Source: Candidatus Altarchaeales archaeon (GTDB lineage Archaea > Altiarchaeota > Altiarchaeia > IMC4 > SCGC-AAA252-I15). From it: a DNA stretch of 32,991 nt. Of this stretch, positions 1 through 8,095 are shown piece by piece; positions within the stretch are counted from its first letter, which is position 1; every line of letters begins with the position of its first letter. The translations under genes and the position numbers were made by a program. The notes below the pieces were generated by a model that had not been told where the DNA came from, made no database searches, and was given only the letters and a program-made list of their open reading frames with translations. The stretch covers positions 1-32,991 of the forward strand of contig WJJK01000031.1 of assembly GCA_014729705.1 (NCBI GenBank). Reading direction: 5' to 3'.

Positions 1-1
1 C

Positions 2-1216
2 CCTACCACCGCAACGTCTCCGAACAAGTACTATATCACGACCTCGTCAGACATCGTTAAGGTCATCCCTGGTGTAAACCTGACCATCTCCTCGACGGAC
101 GGTGGGACGGAAGACAATACGGACGACACAGTCCTCCTGCAGACTTACGTCAAGACAGGGGACGAGCCCGATGTTGGTGACAACTACTATGTCACCTTCG
201 ACCGTACGAAGACCAACTACAACATCTCGTACCATACGAACATGAGAACTGTCCAGGCTTTGTACGGACCAATCGATGTGAATAACCGTGTGGTTCTGGC
301 GGCTAACCTGGCGTTTTTGAATGGTTCACGAGCCGTGGCTATTAAGCAGGTTCAGAAGACCACGGGTGGTACGGATGCCAGCGTACAGTCGTACATCAAC
401 GGCATAGATGCATTCAACGAGCCCCTCCCGAACGGTCTGCGGCCTTCATTGATTGAGCCGCTTTCAACCGAGGCTGAGGTGCACTCATATCTGAAAACAT
501 CGAATGCAATACAATCAAGCATCCGTTACCGTAACGAGCGCACTAGCATCATCGGTTTCTCGCTCGGTACCAGCTCTGACACGGTTATACAGCAGGTCAA
601 AAATCTTTCATCAGAGAAAGTGACTGCGGTTTATCCGGATGGTGCTATCGTTGGCATAACGGACGCCTTCGGTAACGAAGTAGAGTACGCGGTTGATGGT
701 TCTCTAGTCGCTACAGCGGTCGCCGGTAGAGATGTATCTCCGGTGTCTGATATTGCCACACCGCTTACGAATGCGACGATAGTAGGATTCAAGAGGCTGT
801 ATCAGAGAGCAGACAATGTCACGGCCTCTCTCGTAGCGAATGCAGGTTGTACCGTACTCGAGGAGCAGATTCCGGTCATAAGGATCTTGATGTATCTGAC
901 CACGGATATGTCGTCGTCCTTGACACGCGATCCTCGTATCGTAGAGGTGAAGCACTATGTTCAGCAGGGCTTGAGGAGAACTCTTAATAGGTATATTGGT
1001 GTCAAGAATCTCCCGAAGGTCCAGCCTCAGGTTAAGGATTCTGTAGGAAGTTATTTCAAGGCTTTGAAGAAGTCCGAGATTATCACGGACTACACAGGTA
1101 TAAATGTAAGCCAGAACGAGACGGATCCGAGTACACTGGATGTCGAGGCGTATTACAGCCCGGTCTTCCCGCTGAACTGGATAGTTGTTACACTGAACTT
1201 GAGAACTTCGCTGTAA
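2..1216 (+). CDS. Contractile tail sheath protein, C-terminal part (5' end outside window)
   Basis: Frame is open from base 2 (PTTATSPNKYYITTSSDIVKVIPG...) through the listed ORF to TAA at 1214-1216. The C-terminus (VKHYVQQGLRRTLNRYIGVKNLP...YYSPVFPLNWIVVTLNLRTSL) has the layout of sheath C-terminal domains. It lies upstream of tube, chaperones and tape measure. Confidence 0.8.
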   Translation, partial: PTTATSPNKYYITTSSDIVKVIPGVNLTISSTDGGTEDNTDDTVLLQTYVKTGDEPDVGDNYYVTFDRTKTNYNISYHTNMRTVQALYGPIDVNNRVVLAANLAFLNGSRAVAIKQVQKTTGGTDASVQSYINGIDAFNEPLPNGLRPSLIEPLSTEAEVHSYLKTSNAIQSSIRYRNERTSIIGFSLGTSSDTVIQQVKNLSSEKVTAVYPDGAIVGITDAFGNEVEYAVDGSLVATAVAGRDVSPVSDIATPLTNATIVGFKRLYQRADNVTASLVANAGCTVLEEQIPVIRILMYLTTDMSSSLTRDPRIVEVKHYVQQGLRRTLNRYIGVKNLPKVQPQVKDSVGSYFKALKKSEIITDYTGINVSQNETDPSTLDVEAYYSPVFPLNWIVVTLNLRTSL

Positions 1217-1242
1217 GAGAATGGGGTCCTCGCCCCATTCTC
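1217..1242 (+). terminator. Perfect 10-bp stem hairpin right after the sheath stop (terminator or mRNA-stabilising/processing hairpin)
   Basis: GAGAATGGGG-TCCTCG-CCCCATTCTC starts at the base after the stop codon. No clear T-tract follows, so intrinsic termination is not certain. Confidence 0.5.
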
Positions 1243-1337
1243 CACGGCGTATGGAGATAAAATAAAAAGCTATCATAGATAGTTCACCTCAAACCGAGAA
1301 AAATGTGATAAAAATCTCATACACGAGGAGAGAAGTT

Positions 1338-2393
1338 ATGGATCGCATTGCGTTGTCGAAGAGACTGGAAGGTTTCTCTCAGGTATTCGCCGACGGGACT
1401 CCAATGGCACGTGACCTTAAGGCCATGTCTTACGTGCTTGCTAATATGAGCGACGAGAAGTTCGCGAACGTCGTGAACGCCAATTGGGGTGCCGATATGT
1501 CTGAAGAGGATAAGGAAGCATTTGTCCGCGGTATGCAGCCGGGTTATCAGCCCCGCGGCCCGCAGCAGATGATGCAGCAGAGGCGTCAGCGGCAAGAACG
1601 CCTCGAAGGTATGCCTGAGACACCGGTTTTTGAGCCGCGTGACCCGAAGGCTGCTTTGCAGGCACTTATGGCTAACCCTGCTGTACAGAAAGCAGTACAG
1701 AGTGACCCTAAGTTGAAGGGACTCATTAATCAGGATCAGCCTAAGATGGCTACCAAAGACTCTGAAGAAGCAGAGAGTTCAGAGGTTGGCGGCGGTTACT
1801 GGAATCGCGAAGCTTCATCAGCTGTTATGGCGGCTCTTGTAGAGGATGTCATAGGTAAAGAGGCTATGGAGAAGAGTGTTTGCTGTGACACTAAGATGCA
1901 TCTGGATAAGGAACAGACTCCGGATGGAGAGCACAAGCAGGAGACTCCCTCTACATTGAAGCCTGAGCAGACTCCTCATATTGATGAGAGTTTGGATAGT
2001 GATATCGTTGATGAGTCTAAGAAGACTTCTGTGAAAAAGGAAGCAGCGAAGAAGGATTCCGGACTCGAGGAGCTGAAGGAAGACAAGGCTGAAAAAGCTA
2101 AAGAGAAAGCCGAGAAGCTCGAAGACGAGGCAAAGGAAGATGCCGGAGAAGCCAAAAAGAAACTCGATAAGGCTGAAGAAGTAGAAGAGAAGGCCGAGGA
2201 TCTCGAGGTTAAGGACGATAAGGACGACGATGAGGATGAGATGCCTGTTGAGTCCAAGTCCAAGAAGAAGAAAGCTACGAAAGAAGAGGAGCCTGTACTG
2301 GCATCAGAAGGCGTAGAGTTGGTTCCTCCTATGCAGGAGATTGAGCTCAGTGATGATGAGGCCGCGAAGTTGGGCGCTCTCTTCTCTGAGTAA
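1338..2393 (+). CDS. Lys/Glu-rich protein of unknown function between sheath and tube
   Basis: In-frame ATG at 1338 preceded by GAGGAGAGAAG, a better start than the listed 1305. Ordered-looking N-terminus (MDRIALSKRLEGFSQVFADGTPMARDL), then a long charged K/E/D region. Confidence 0.75.
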   Translation: MDRIALSKRLEGFSQVFADGTPMARDLKAMSYVLANMSDEKFANVVNANWGADMSEEDKEAFVRGMQPGYQPRGPQQMMQQRRQRQERLEGMPETPVFEPRDPKAALQALMANPAVQKAVQSDPKLKGLINQDQPKMATKDSEEAESSEVGGGYWNREASSAVMAALVEDVIGKEAMEKSVCCDTKMHLDKEQTPDGEHKQETPSTLKPEQTPHIDESLDSDIVDESKKTSVKKEAAKKDSGLEELKEDKAEKAKEKAEKLEDEAKEDAGEAKKKLDKAEEVEEKAEDLEVKDDKDDDEDEMPVESKSKKKKATKEEEPVLASEGVELVPPMQEIELSDDEAAKLGALFSE

Positions 2394-2419
2394 TCTGAGT
2401 AAAACGAAGGAGACACGAC

Positions 2420-3118
2420 ATGGCATCTAGAGATAGGGACACGTACGTACATCGCCTTGGTGTTACACCAGAGACGGCGTCGGTCATTAGTTCTAAGAAC
2501 AAGATATACTCTACTCCTGCGGATAGCGGGGGAGAGCTGTTCCAGATCGGCGTTGTGGCTACTTTCGACCCTAGTGAGACACGGGCGATCGAGCCTGTAA
2601 GAGGTATAGGCTACGGTGACCATGTCGCGGAGCTTGTGCCTGGTGTAACGGACCCGATGACTCTGACTGTGACAAGAACAGCGCAGTACTTGTCTATGGT
2701 CTATCAGATTTTTGGGTATAAGGGTGGTGTAGATGGTTTGGTCAGGTCTCTCAGGCATCATAAGTGGCCTTTTGACATGGTCCAAGAGATTGTGTTGAGC
2801 CAGCTTATCGCTGAGAAAGATCAAGACATCAGCAACAATCCGGGTGTTGACAATCTCAACCCGGACAATCTGCGCGCTGTTCTTACTTATTACGAGGGAT
2901 GTTGGATATCTGATTACAGCTCCAGTTACGCATCGGATGCTGCTCTCGTACAAGAAAATGTGACAGTGAACGTTACAGATATCATCGCCGATCCTGCTGA
3001 GGAATACGAGGAGACGGATGACCTCTTCAACCTGAACGCTATCTCGAGGATTATCACTCAGAGTAATGGTTACCAGGTAGGACAGCAGCCGGAGGTGAAC
3101 TTCAACGTCCAGACATAA
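2420..3118 (+). CDS. Probable tail tube protein
   Basis: 232 aa with strong SD (GAAGGAG). Size and position fit (after sheath, before chaperones and tape measure). Beta-rich sequence with ...ELVPGVTDPMTLTVTRTAQYLSMVYQIFGYKGG... Confidence 0.65.
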   Translation: MASRDRDTYVHRLGVTPETASVISSKNKIYSTPADSGGELFQIGVVATFDPSETRAIEPVRGIGYGDHVAELVPGVTDPMTLTVTRTAQYLSMVYQIFGYKGGVDGLVRSLRHHKWPFDMVQEIVLSQLIAEKDQDISNNPGVDNLNPDNLRAVLTYYEGCWISDYSSSYASDAALVQENVTVNVTDIIADPAEEYEETDDLFNLNAISRIITQSNGYQVGQQPEVNFNVQT

Positions 3119-3141
3119 CCTGGCGGGGCGTGGCTGCCGGG
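3119..3141 (+). terminator. Weak GC-rich hairpin after the tube gene, possible terminator
   Basis: CCTGGC (3119-3124) can pair with GCCGGG (3136-3141), including one G-U pair, and is followed by A/T-rich sequence. Confidence 0.25.
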
Positions 3142-3339
3142 ATCAAATATTTAAATAAAATTCATATTGTTTTTACTTTTCGTATATAAAATAACATACG
3201 AATCTTACATAGCTACAATAGCATCCCACCTGTTATTCCCGCCTAACGTGCCTAGCACGTATTTTATTCTTATTGCTTTTTATTGTGTACACCGTCACTA
3301 CCCGCGGTGCGTGAAATTACATCATACAAGGAGATCGAA
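3142..3339 (+). promoter_or_regulatory. AT-rich intergenic region, possible promoter/operator and terminator ahead of the chaperone/tape-measure operon
   Basis: Largest non-coding gap in the window. Contains TTCGTAT-N10-ATACGAA (3179-3202) overlapping TATATAAAATAA, and a separate hairpin ACGTGC-CTA-GCACGT (3246-3260) followed by ATTTTATTCTTATTGCTTTTT. No promoter consensus could be confirmed. Confidence 0.4.
3246..3275 (+). terminator. Candidate intrinsic terminator
   Basis: Perfect 6-bp stem ACGTGC/GCACGT with 3-nt loop CTA followed by a T-rich tract. Confidence 0.4.
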
Positions 3340-3951
3340 ATGAACACTCTGCAGAGTAAGCTGGAGAGTATCCTTAAGAGGCTTGATTATCGTAAAGAGA
3401 CTGAGTTTAGCGGCATCAAGTTTGAGATGTCTCTTCTTAATATCTCAGATGAGCAGAAGATGAACGCTATAGATTTCGGCGGAGAAGAAGATGACGGTTT
3501 GCTCTATTTCAATGAAATGCGCAAGTCTATACTCAGCCATGCCATACGGAAGATAGACGGTGAAGAGATACCTGATGTTGTGTCGATTCCTAGTGATGAA
3601 GATGGAAAAGAGGGAGTAACGAAAGAGCGTGCTATATATCTTCGCGAGTTTTTAGATAAACTCCCTACGGCTGTTACTGAGCACCTTTTTGAGGTGTACG
3701 TAGATCTTAAAGAAGAGGCAGAGGATAAGTTCGGCGATAACGTTAAGTACGAGTGGTTTAAGACTCCTGAAGTGCGAGAGAAAGAGAACGAAGAACGTAT
3801 AAGAAAGATGCGAGATCAAGCCCCAAAAAAGGACTCCGAAGAGTCCGAGGAGTCCGAAGAGTCTGAAAAATCAGAGGAACTCTTAGAGGGAGAAGAAGAG
3901 ATTACTTTGAGGCATGTGAAGGACGATGAGGTCGAAGAGAAGAAAGCATAG
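3340..3951 (+). CDS. Probable tail assembly chaperone, first gene
   Basis: In-frame ATG at 3340 with AAGGAG SD. Sits between tube and tape measure. Small protein with acidic tail DSEESEESEESEKSEELLEGEEE. Function from synteny. Confidence 0.5.
   Translation: MNTLQSKLESILKRLDYRKETEFSGIKFEMSLLNISDEQKMNAIDFGGEEDDGLLYFNEMRKSILSHAIRKIDGEEIPDVVSIPSDEDGKEGVTKERAIYLREFLDKLPTAVTEHLFEVYVDLKEEAEDKFGDNVKYEWFKTPEVREKENEERIRKMRDQAPKKDSEESEESEESEKSEELLEGEEEITLRHVKDDEVEEKKA
3825..3846 (+). promoter_or_regulatory. Candidate -1 ribosomal frameshift site: in-frame A_AAA_AAG plus adjacent hairpin
   Basis: Codons GCC CCA AAA AAG GAC give A_AAA_AAG at 3825-3831. GGACTC-CGAA-GAGTCC (3831-3846) is a perfect 6-bp stem. 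The -1 frame stops at TGA 3864-3866. Confidence 0.3.
3832..3867 (+). repeat. Four imperfect tandem copies of a 9-bp unit encoding acidic E/S/D triplets
   Basis: gactccgaa gagtccgag gagtccgaa gagtctgaa. Confidence 0.7.
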
Positions 3952-3953
3952 CT

Positions 3954-5015
3954 ATGAATGTTCATGAAGCATACGATAATATAGAAAAAATCATATGCTA
4001 TGGTTTTCTTACAGTAGGTGTTACTATAGATGGTGTGGAGATTATACTTAAGAATATGACGGATAGAGAATATGAGAGGCTGCAGTTTTATGTGCTAGAT
4101 AAGGACAACACGGCCTCACAGTTTTTACTACAAGTGGCTATGGCTACTTTCATGATTAATGGCATAAACGTACTCGAAGACAGGCCGTGTAAGGTAGAAG
4201 AGCTTGTTTCATTTTACTCAAAACTTCCAAATCAATTTGTCCTACGCATTGTAGAAATCATACGAGAGCTTCAAGAGCGCTACATCGAGACTATACGCTA
4301 TCTGGAGGGGTACTGCTATACTGATGGGTCTCGGCAGCTGTGGAAATCAATTGGTGTAGATGGTTCTTTTCGTGTATGCACGGGTGTCCCGGGTATCGAT
4401 AGTGTAGGTATAAATCAGGTGCAACAGTCGTGGATGCTAATAAATAGACAGCTAGATGATGAAGTAAAATACGGACAGGATTTTGGACTGTCTATTATGA
4501 TATCTTCTTCATTTAACGCTAAAGGTGCTCGCTCAGTACAGAGGTCTTATGAGGTTCGTAGGGAGGAGCTTGATCAGCTTAGAAAAGACATAGCTAAGTA
4601 CGGATTTGATAAAAAGAGGATAAGCGAAGAGAAGAAGAGTAATCAATGGACAGCTCCTATTAAGAGCCGTGAAGATCTTGTGCGCGAGCTTTATCGGCAG
4701 ATACGAGGGAAAAAGGACAAGCACGATCTTTTTGTTGAGCAGTGGATAGAGCGGCAGAAGAAAGCCGCTGAGGAAGCTAAGAGGCGTGCAGAAGAGCGTC
4801 AGATTACGTTCAGAAAAGAACTCGAGAGCATAGACTTAGCTCAGGTTGAGCCTTCACGTCCTGTTACGATCGAGGAGATTCAGAAGGTAAAAGATAAACC
4901 TAAGGAAACAACATCAGATTACATATCTTCATATAAGAATTTAGACACAAGAGATAGGTATATCCAGAAGATAAGTGCGCGGGTTATACGTTCTACAGAC
5001 GATAAGAAACGGTAA
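3954..5015 (+). CDS. Probable tail assembly chaperone/tail assembly protein, second gene
   Basis: 353 aa; starts 2 nt after the upstream TAG (TAGCTATG, consistent with translational coupling); lies just upstream of the tape measure. Helical, K/R/E-rich C-terminal half. Confidence 0.5.
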   Translation: MNVHEAYDNIEKIICYGFLTVGVTIDGVEIILKNMTDREYERLQFYVLDKDNTASQFLLQVAMATFMINGINVLEDRPCKVEELVSFYSKLPNQFVLRIVEIIRELQERYIETIRYLEGYCYTDGSRQLWKSIGVDGSFRVCTGVPGIDSVGINQVQQSWMLINRQLDDEVKYGQDFGLSIMISSSFNAKGARSVQRSYEVRREELDQLRKDIAKYGFDKKRISEEKKSNQWTAPIKSREDLVRELYRQIRGKKDKHDLFVEQWIERQKKAAEEAKRRAEERQITFRKELESIDLAQVEPSRPVTIEEIQKVKDKPKETTSDYISSYKNLDTRDRYIQKISARVIRSTDDKKR

Positions 5016-5020
5016 GAGCT

Positions 5021-8000
5021 ATGGCAGAACCAAATCTTGAGATGTATGAAAAGCTTGATAGGACTCTTGAAAAGATCAGTCAACGCCTGAATCTTTCTAA
5101 GACGTATGCTGGGCAGATGGCTGAGAAGATGGATTCTGTCGAGAGCCGCACGAAAAAGCTTAGGAAACAGGCTAGTAAATACACTAAAGAGCTTAGAGAG
5201 GCTCAGAAAGCCGGAGATCCGAAGGGTATTGCCTCTGCTGAAAAACGCCTACAGAGCGTAACTACTTACCTACAGCAGGTAGAGACTTTCACTAAAAGAG
5301 CATTTAATCCAGCGTTGGTTAAGCAACAGGTGGATCAGGGCAAAAACCTTACTAAGGTATATGCATCTGTAGCTGAAGAAATAGAACAAATATCCAAGCT
5401 CCAGACCAAAAAGGGTGGCTCGATGCCGGGCTATATGACTCCTAAGGTTGCTAAGGAGTGGGCTGAGAAGACACAGAAGCAGGTTGCTCTGGACTACGCT
5501 CGAGGTGCAGGAGCCGAGGCAGAGTACAAAGCTTATTCTGAGGCTGGGGAGAAGGGCCGCACAGATCAGGCTGTAGGATCCAGCACACAGATGCTGAGTA
5601 GTATAAAAGGTGCTATAGGGTCTAAAGGGGGTTTAGCTGGATTTGGGGATGCCTTTAAAAACCTTAAGGGTACCAAGGACACATTCCAGAAGATGCAATT
5701 AGCTATGGGGCTGACCGCGAAGAAGGGTATGGGTCTTGTTGGTACGATAGGTAGTTTAGCAAAGGCTTTTGGTATGCTGGCGAAAGCCAACATCATCGTT
5801 TTGATCATTACCGCTGTTATTCAACTTATTAAGAAAATGAATGAGTGGGACAAGATGATGAAAGGTCTTAATCAGACCTTTCTTAAGATGGCGGGCCCTG
5901 TTACTTTGATGGGAAGTTTATCGGAGGAAATGAGGGATTTCTCCGATGCGCTATATGATCTTAAGAGAAATTTAGATCTAGGTATAGATGCGAAGGAGGC
6001 TCAACAGGTTTTTCAGGGCTTCGCCTCAGCGGGTATGAGCCTTCAAGGGGTAAAGCGGCAGGTGGGGAGCTATGGTAATGCCATTAAGGAGGCCTTCTCC
6101 ATGAGCCGTCAGTTTGGTGTTGGTATGGAAGAAATGGGGGGTATGATTTCAGACCAAATGCTGAACCTGCGTAGTTCTTTGGATGAGGTTGGAAATGCTT
6201 TTGATAGGCTGTCCTTCGATGCTTCAGTAGCAGGCATAGAGTCTAAGAAGTTCTATACAGCTGTGGAAAGTGCAGCATCTTCCGTACGGTTCTATGGTAA
6301 CTATTTGGATTTCGCTTCAGGGATGATGCGTGATTTTGTACAGACAGGTACGATGGGATTTAAAGATGCCGCGGATCAAGTCACAAAAATCACAGGGGCT
6401 CTATCTAAGATGGATTTCACTCAGAGGATGAAAGCCGTAGGAGTTTTAGGTAGAGACTTTATAAAAAAGCTAATCGAAGGAGAGGCAGAGTCCCTCAATA
6501 AACTTGCGGAGACAGCAACCGGCGCAGAGCGCGAGCGCTATCTCAGTGAGCGGGATAGGTTGTTAGGGGTGGCTCAAAGAGGGATCCCTCAGGAAATGGC
6601 TATGATCCTTCCTCGTCTTACTAAGGACATACGTAAGATGATGGTTCAAGGGATGAGTGGTATGGATATTTTTGATCCTCGTCAGGTTGCTGGGGTACAG
6701 AAAAAACTTGAGGGTGTTTTAGGGATAGATTTTTCAGCCTTTGAGAAGGAGTGGAATTCTATAGAGGAGGCTATCACTGCTGTAAATTCTATTCTTACTC
6801 GTTCTGAAGGCAGCGTGTCCTCTTTATTCCAGAAAAATAGTTCTGCTGCGAGAGAAGCCGGTAGGATAATGGAGAAGTATGAGGGTAATGTAGATGGAAT
6901 GACTAAAGCCATGACAGAATTTCTTCAAGGTAAAGTTGGTGGCGAGGATTTACAGATGTTCCTCAATCTCCTTAAGAAAAGCCCTGAGGCCGCTAAGATG
7001 TTTGTATCTGGCGGTAAGGCAGCTTTAAGAGATTCTAAAAAGGTACAAGGAGCTATTCTTACTGATTTTCAAAAGATCAGCGAGAAAACCGCTGAGATGA
7101 CAGAGGGAAAACTTGACCAGTTAGTAAAAGAGACAACACCTCTTGAGAAGATGTTTAAAATATCAAAAGAAGGTATAGATTACGCAATGGCTAGTACCAA
7201 CTTAACTGAGGAAGTGGCAGGTGCTACTTTTGACATTGCTAAGAGCTCAAAGGGCATTCTTTCTGGGATACAGAATATAATTAGGATCCTTGGGTCTATC
7301 CCTGGTATAGGAGGCCAACCCGAAAAATTTAGAAAGAGTGATGATTATACAAAGCTTCAAGCAGAGTATGCCCGGCTAGAAGCTGCCCGGGCCATGAAGG
7401 ATGCTGATCTTGCAAAAGAGATACAAAGCAGGATAGATAAAATAGAGAAGAAATGGGAAGATGCTTCGGTTGAGTTTTCTAGTGCCGCGAAAAAAGGTAA
7501 AGATATGTTTATTGAGAGCGGCCGTAAAATCGATAGCTATACTAGGCGGGAAGAAGAACTTACTAAAGAAAGAAGAAAGCTTGCCTCTCAAATAAGAGCA
7601 GAGCGTGATGAGGCTGAGAAAGCCTCGCTTGAGGCAGATAAGCGTAAGCTTGACGTAGAACACGCAAATATTATAGGACAAAGGCTTGCCCTAGAGAGGA
7701 AGACTAAGTCTTTCATGTCTAGTAAAGGATTAGAAGGGGTTCCGGGTGCCCAATCCCAACACGTAACGGCTGCTACCAGAAAAGGTATACCCGCCCCTAA
7801 AGCTTTGGATCTTCTAGTCACTAAAACGGGAGTCCTTCCTTTTACTGTACAAGCTGGTGAAAGGATTGTGCCTAAAGAGGAAATGGGTGCCGGGGTACGC
7901 TTCCCAAAAGGACAGCTCACAGACTCAAGAACAGGCCTTGTTCCTGGGGGTGGGATGACGCAAACCACCCGTGTTGGAGACATCCATGTGCATGTCCAAG

Positions 8001-8092
8001 GAGAGGCCAAGAACGTAGAAGCATTGTTCCGTAATAATGGTCCCGTAGAGCAGTCGATACTTCGTGTCCTTGATCGGGAGAAGAGGGGTTAG
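5021..8092 (+). CDS. Tail tape measure protein
   Basis: 1023 aa. Coiled-coil N-terminus, central hydrophobic segment (ANIIVLIITAVIQLI), long helical body, and Gly-rich C-terminus ending VGDIHVHVQGEAKNVEALFRNNGPVEQSILRVLDREKRG. Position follows chaperone genes. Confidence 0.8.
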   Translation: MAEPNLEMYEKLDRTLEKISQRLNLSKTYAGQMAEKMDSVESRTKKLRKQASKYTKELREAQKAGDPKGIASAEKRLQSVTTYLQQVETFTKRAFNPALVKQQVDQGKNLTKVYASVAEEIEQISKLQTKKGGSMPGYMTPKVAKEWAEKTQKQVALDYARGAGAEAEYKAYSEAGEKGRTDQAVGSSTQMLSSIKGAIGSKGGLAGFGDAFKNLKGTKDTFQKMQLAMGLTAKKGMGLVGTIGSLAKAFGMLAKANIIVLIITAVIQLIKKMNEWDKMMKGLNQTFLKMAGPVTLMGSLSEEMRDFSDALYDLKRNLDLGIDAKEAQQVFQGFASAGMSLQGVKRQVGSYGNAIKEAFSMSRQFGVGMEEMGGMISDQMLNLRSSLDEVGNAFDRLSFDASVAGIESKKFYTAVESAASSVRFYGNYLDFASGMMRDFVQTGTMGFKDAADQVTKITGALSKMDFTQRMKAVGVLGRDFIKKLIEGEAESLNKLAETATGAERERYLSERDRLLGVAQRGIPQEMAMILPRLTKDIRKMMVQGMSGMDIFDPRQVAGVQKKLEGVLGIDFSAFEKEWNSIEEAITAVNSILTRSEGSVSSLFQKNSSAAREAGRIMEKYEGNVDGMTKAMTEFLQGKVGGEDLQMFLNLLKKSPEAAKMFVSGGKAALRDSKKVQGAILTDFQKISEKTAEMTEGKLDQLVKETTPLEKMFKISKEGIDYAMASTNLTEEVAGATFDIAKSSKGILSGIQNIIRILGSIPGIGGQPEKFRKSDDYTKLQAEYARLEAARAMKDADLAKEIQSRIDKIEKKWEDASVEFSSAAKKGKDMFIESGRKIDSYTRREEELTKERRKLASQIRAERDEAEKASLEADKRKLDVEHANIIGQRLALERKTKSFMSSKGLEGVPGAQSQHVTAATRKGIPAPKALDLLVTKTGVLPFTVQAGERIVPKEEMGAGVRFPKGQLTDSRTGLVPGGGMTQTTRVGDIHVHVQGEAKNVEALFRNNGPVEQSILRVLDREKRG

Positions 8093-8095
8093 TAG

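Noticed and set aside
704-1276. 190-aa minus-strand ORF opposite the sheath gene
   Set aside because: Lies antisense to a confident sheath CDS; composition not protein-like.
1976-2953. 325-aa minus-strand ORF rich in Ser/Phe
   Set aside because: Antisense shadow of the K/E-rich coding region (GAG/AAG codons read as CTC/CTT) and of the tube gene; no SD or recognisable domain.
3161-3190. Possible sigma70 promoter (TTCATA ... TATATA, 16-nt spacer)
   Set aside because: -35 match is weak and AT-rich sequence gives many such matches; kept only as part of the general regulatory region.
3832-3867. 9-bp tandem units considered as a CRISPR-like or regulatory repeat
   Set aside because: Short, in-frame and imperfect; best explained as coding microsatellite for the acidic SEE tail.
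6463-6469. Second in-frame A_AAA_AAG heptamer, in the tape measure gene
   Set aside because: No obvious adjacent stem-loop or functional reason for a shift; used as a caution that the heptamer occurs by chance here.
7588-8010. Minus-strand ORF opposite the tape measure C-terminus (and similar ones at 9847-10323, 14550-14972, 27788-28111)
   Set aside because: Frame-dependent antisense shadows of coding regions on the plus strand.
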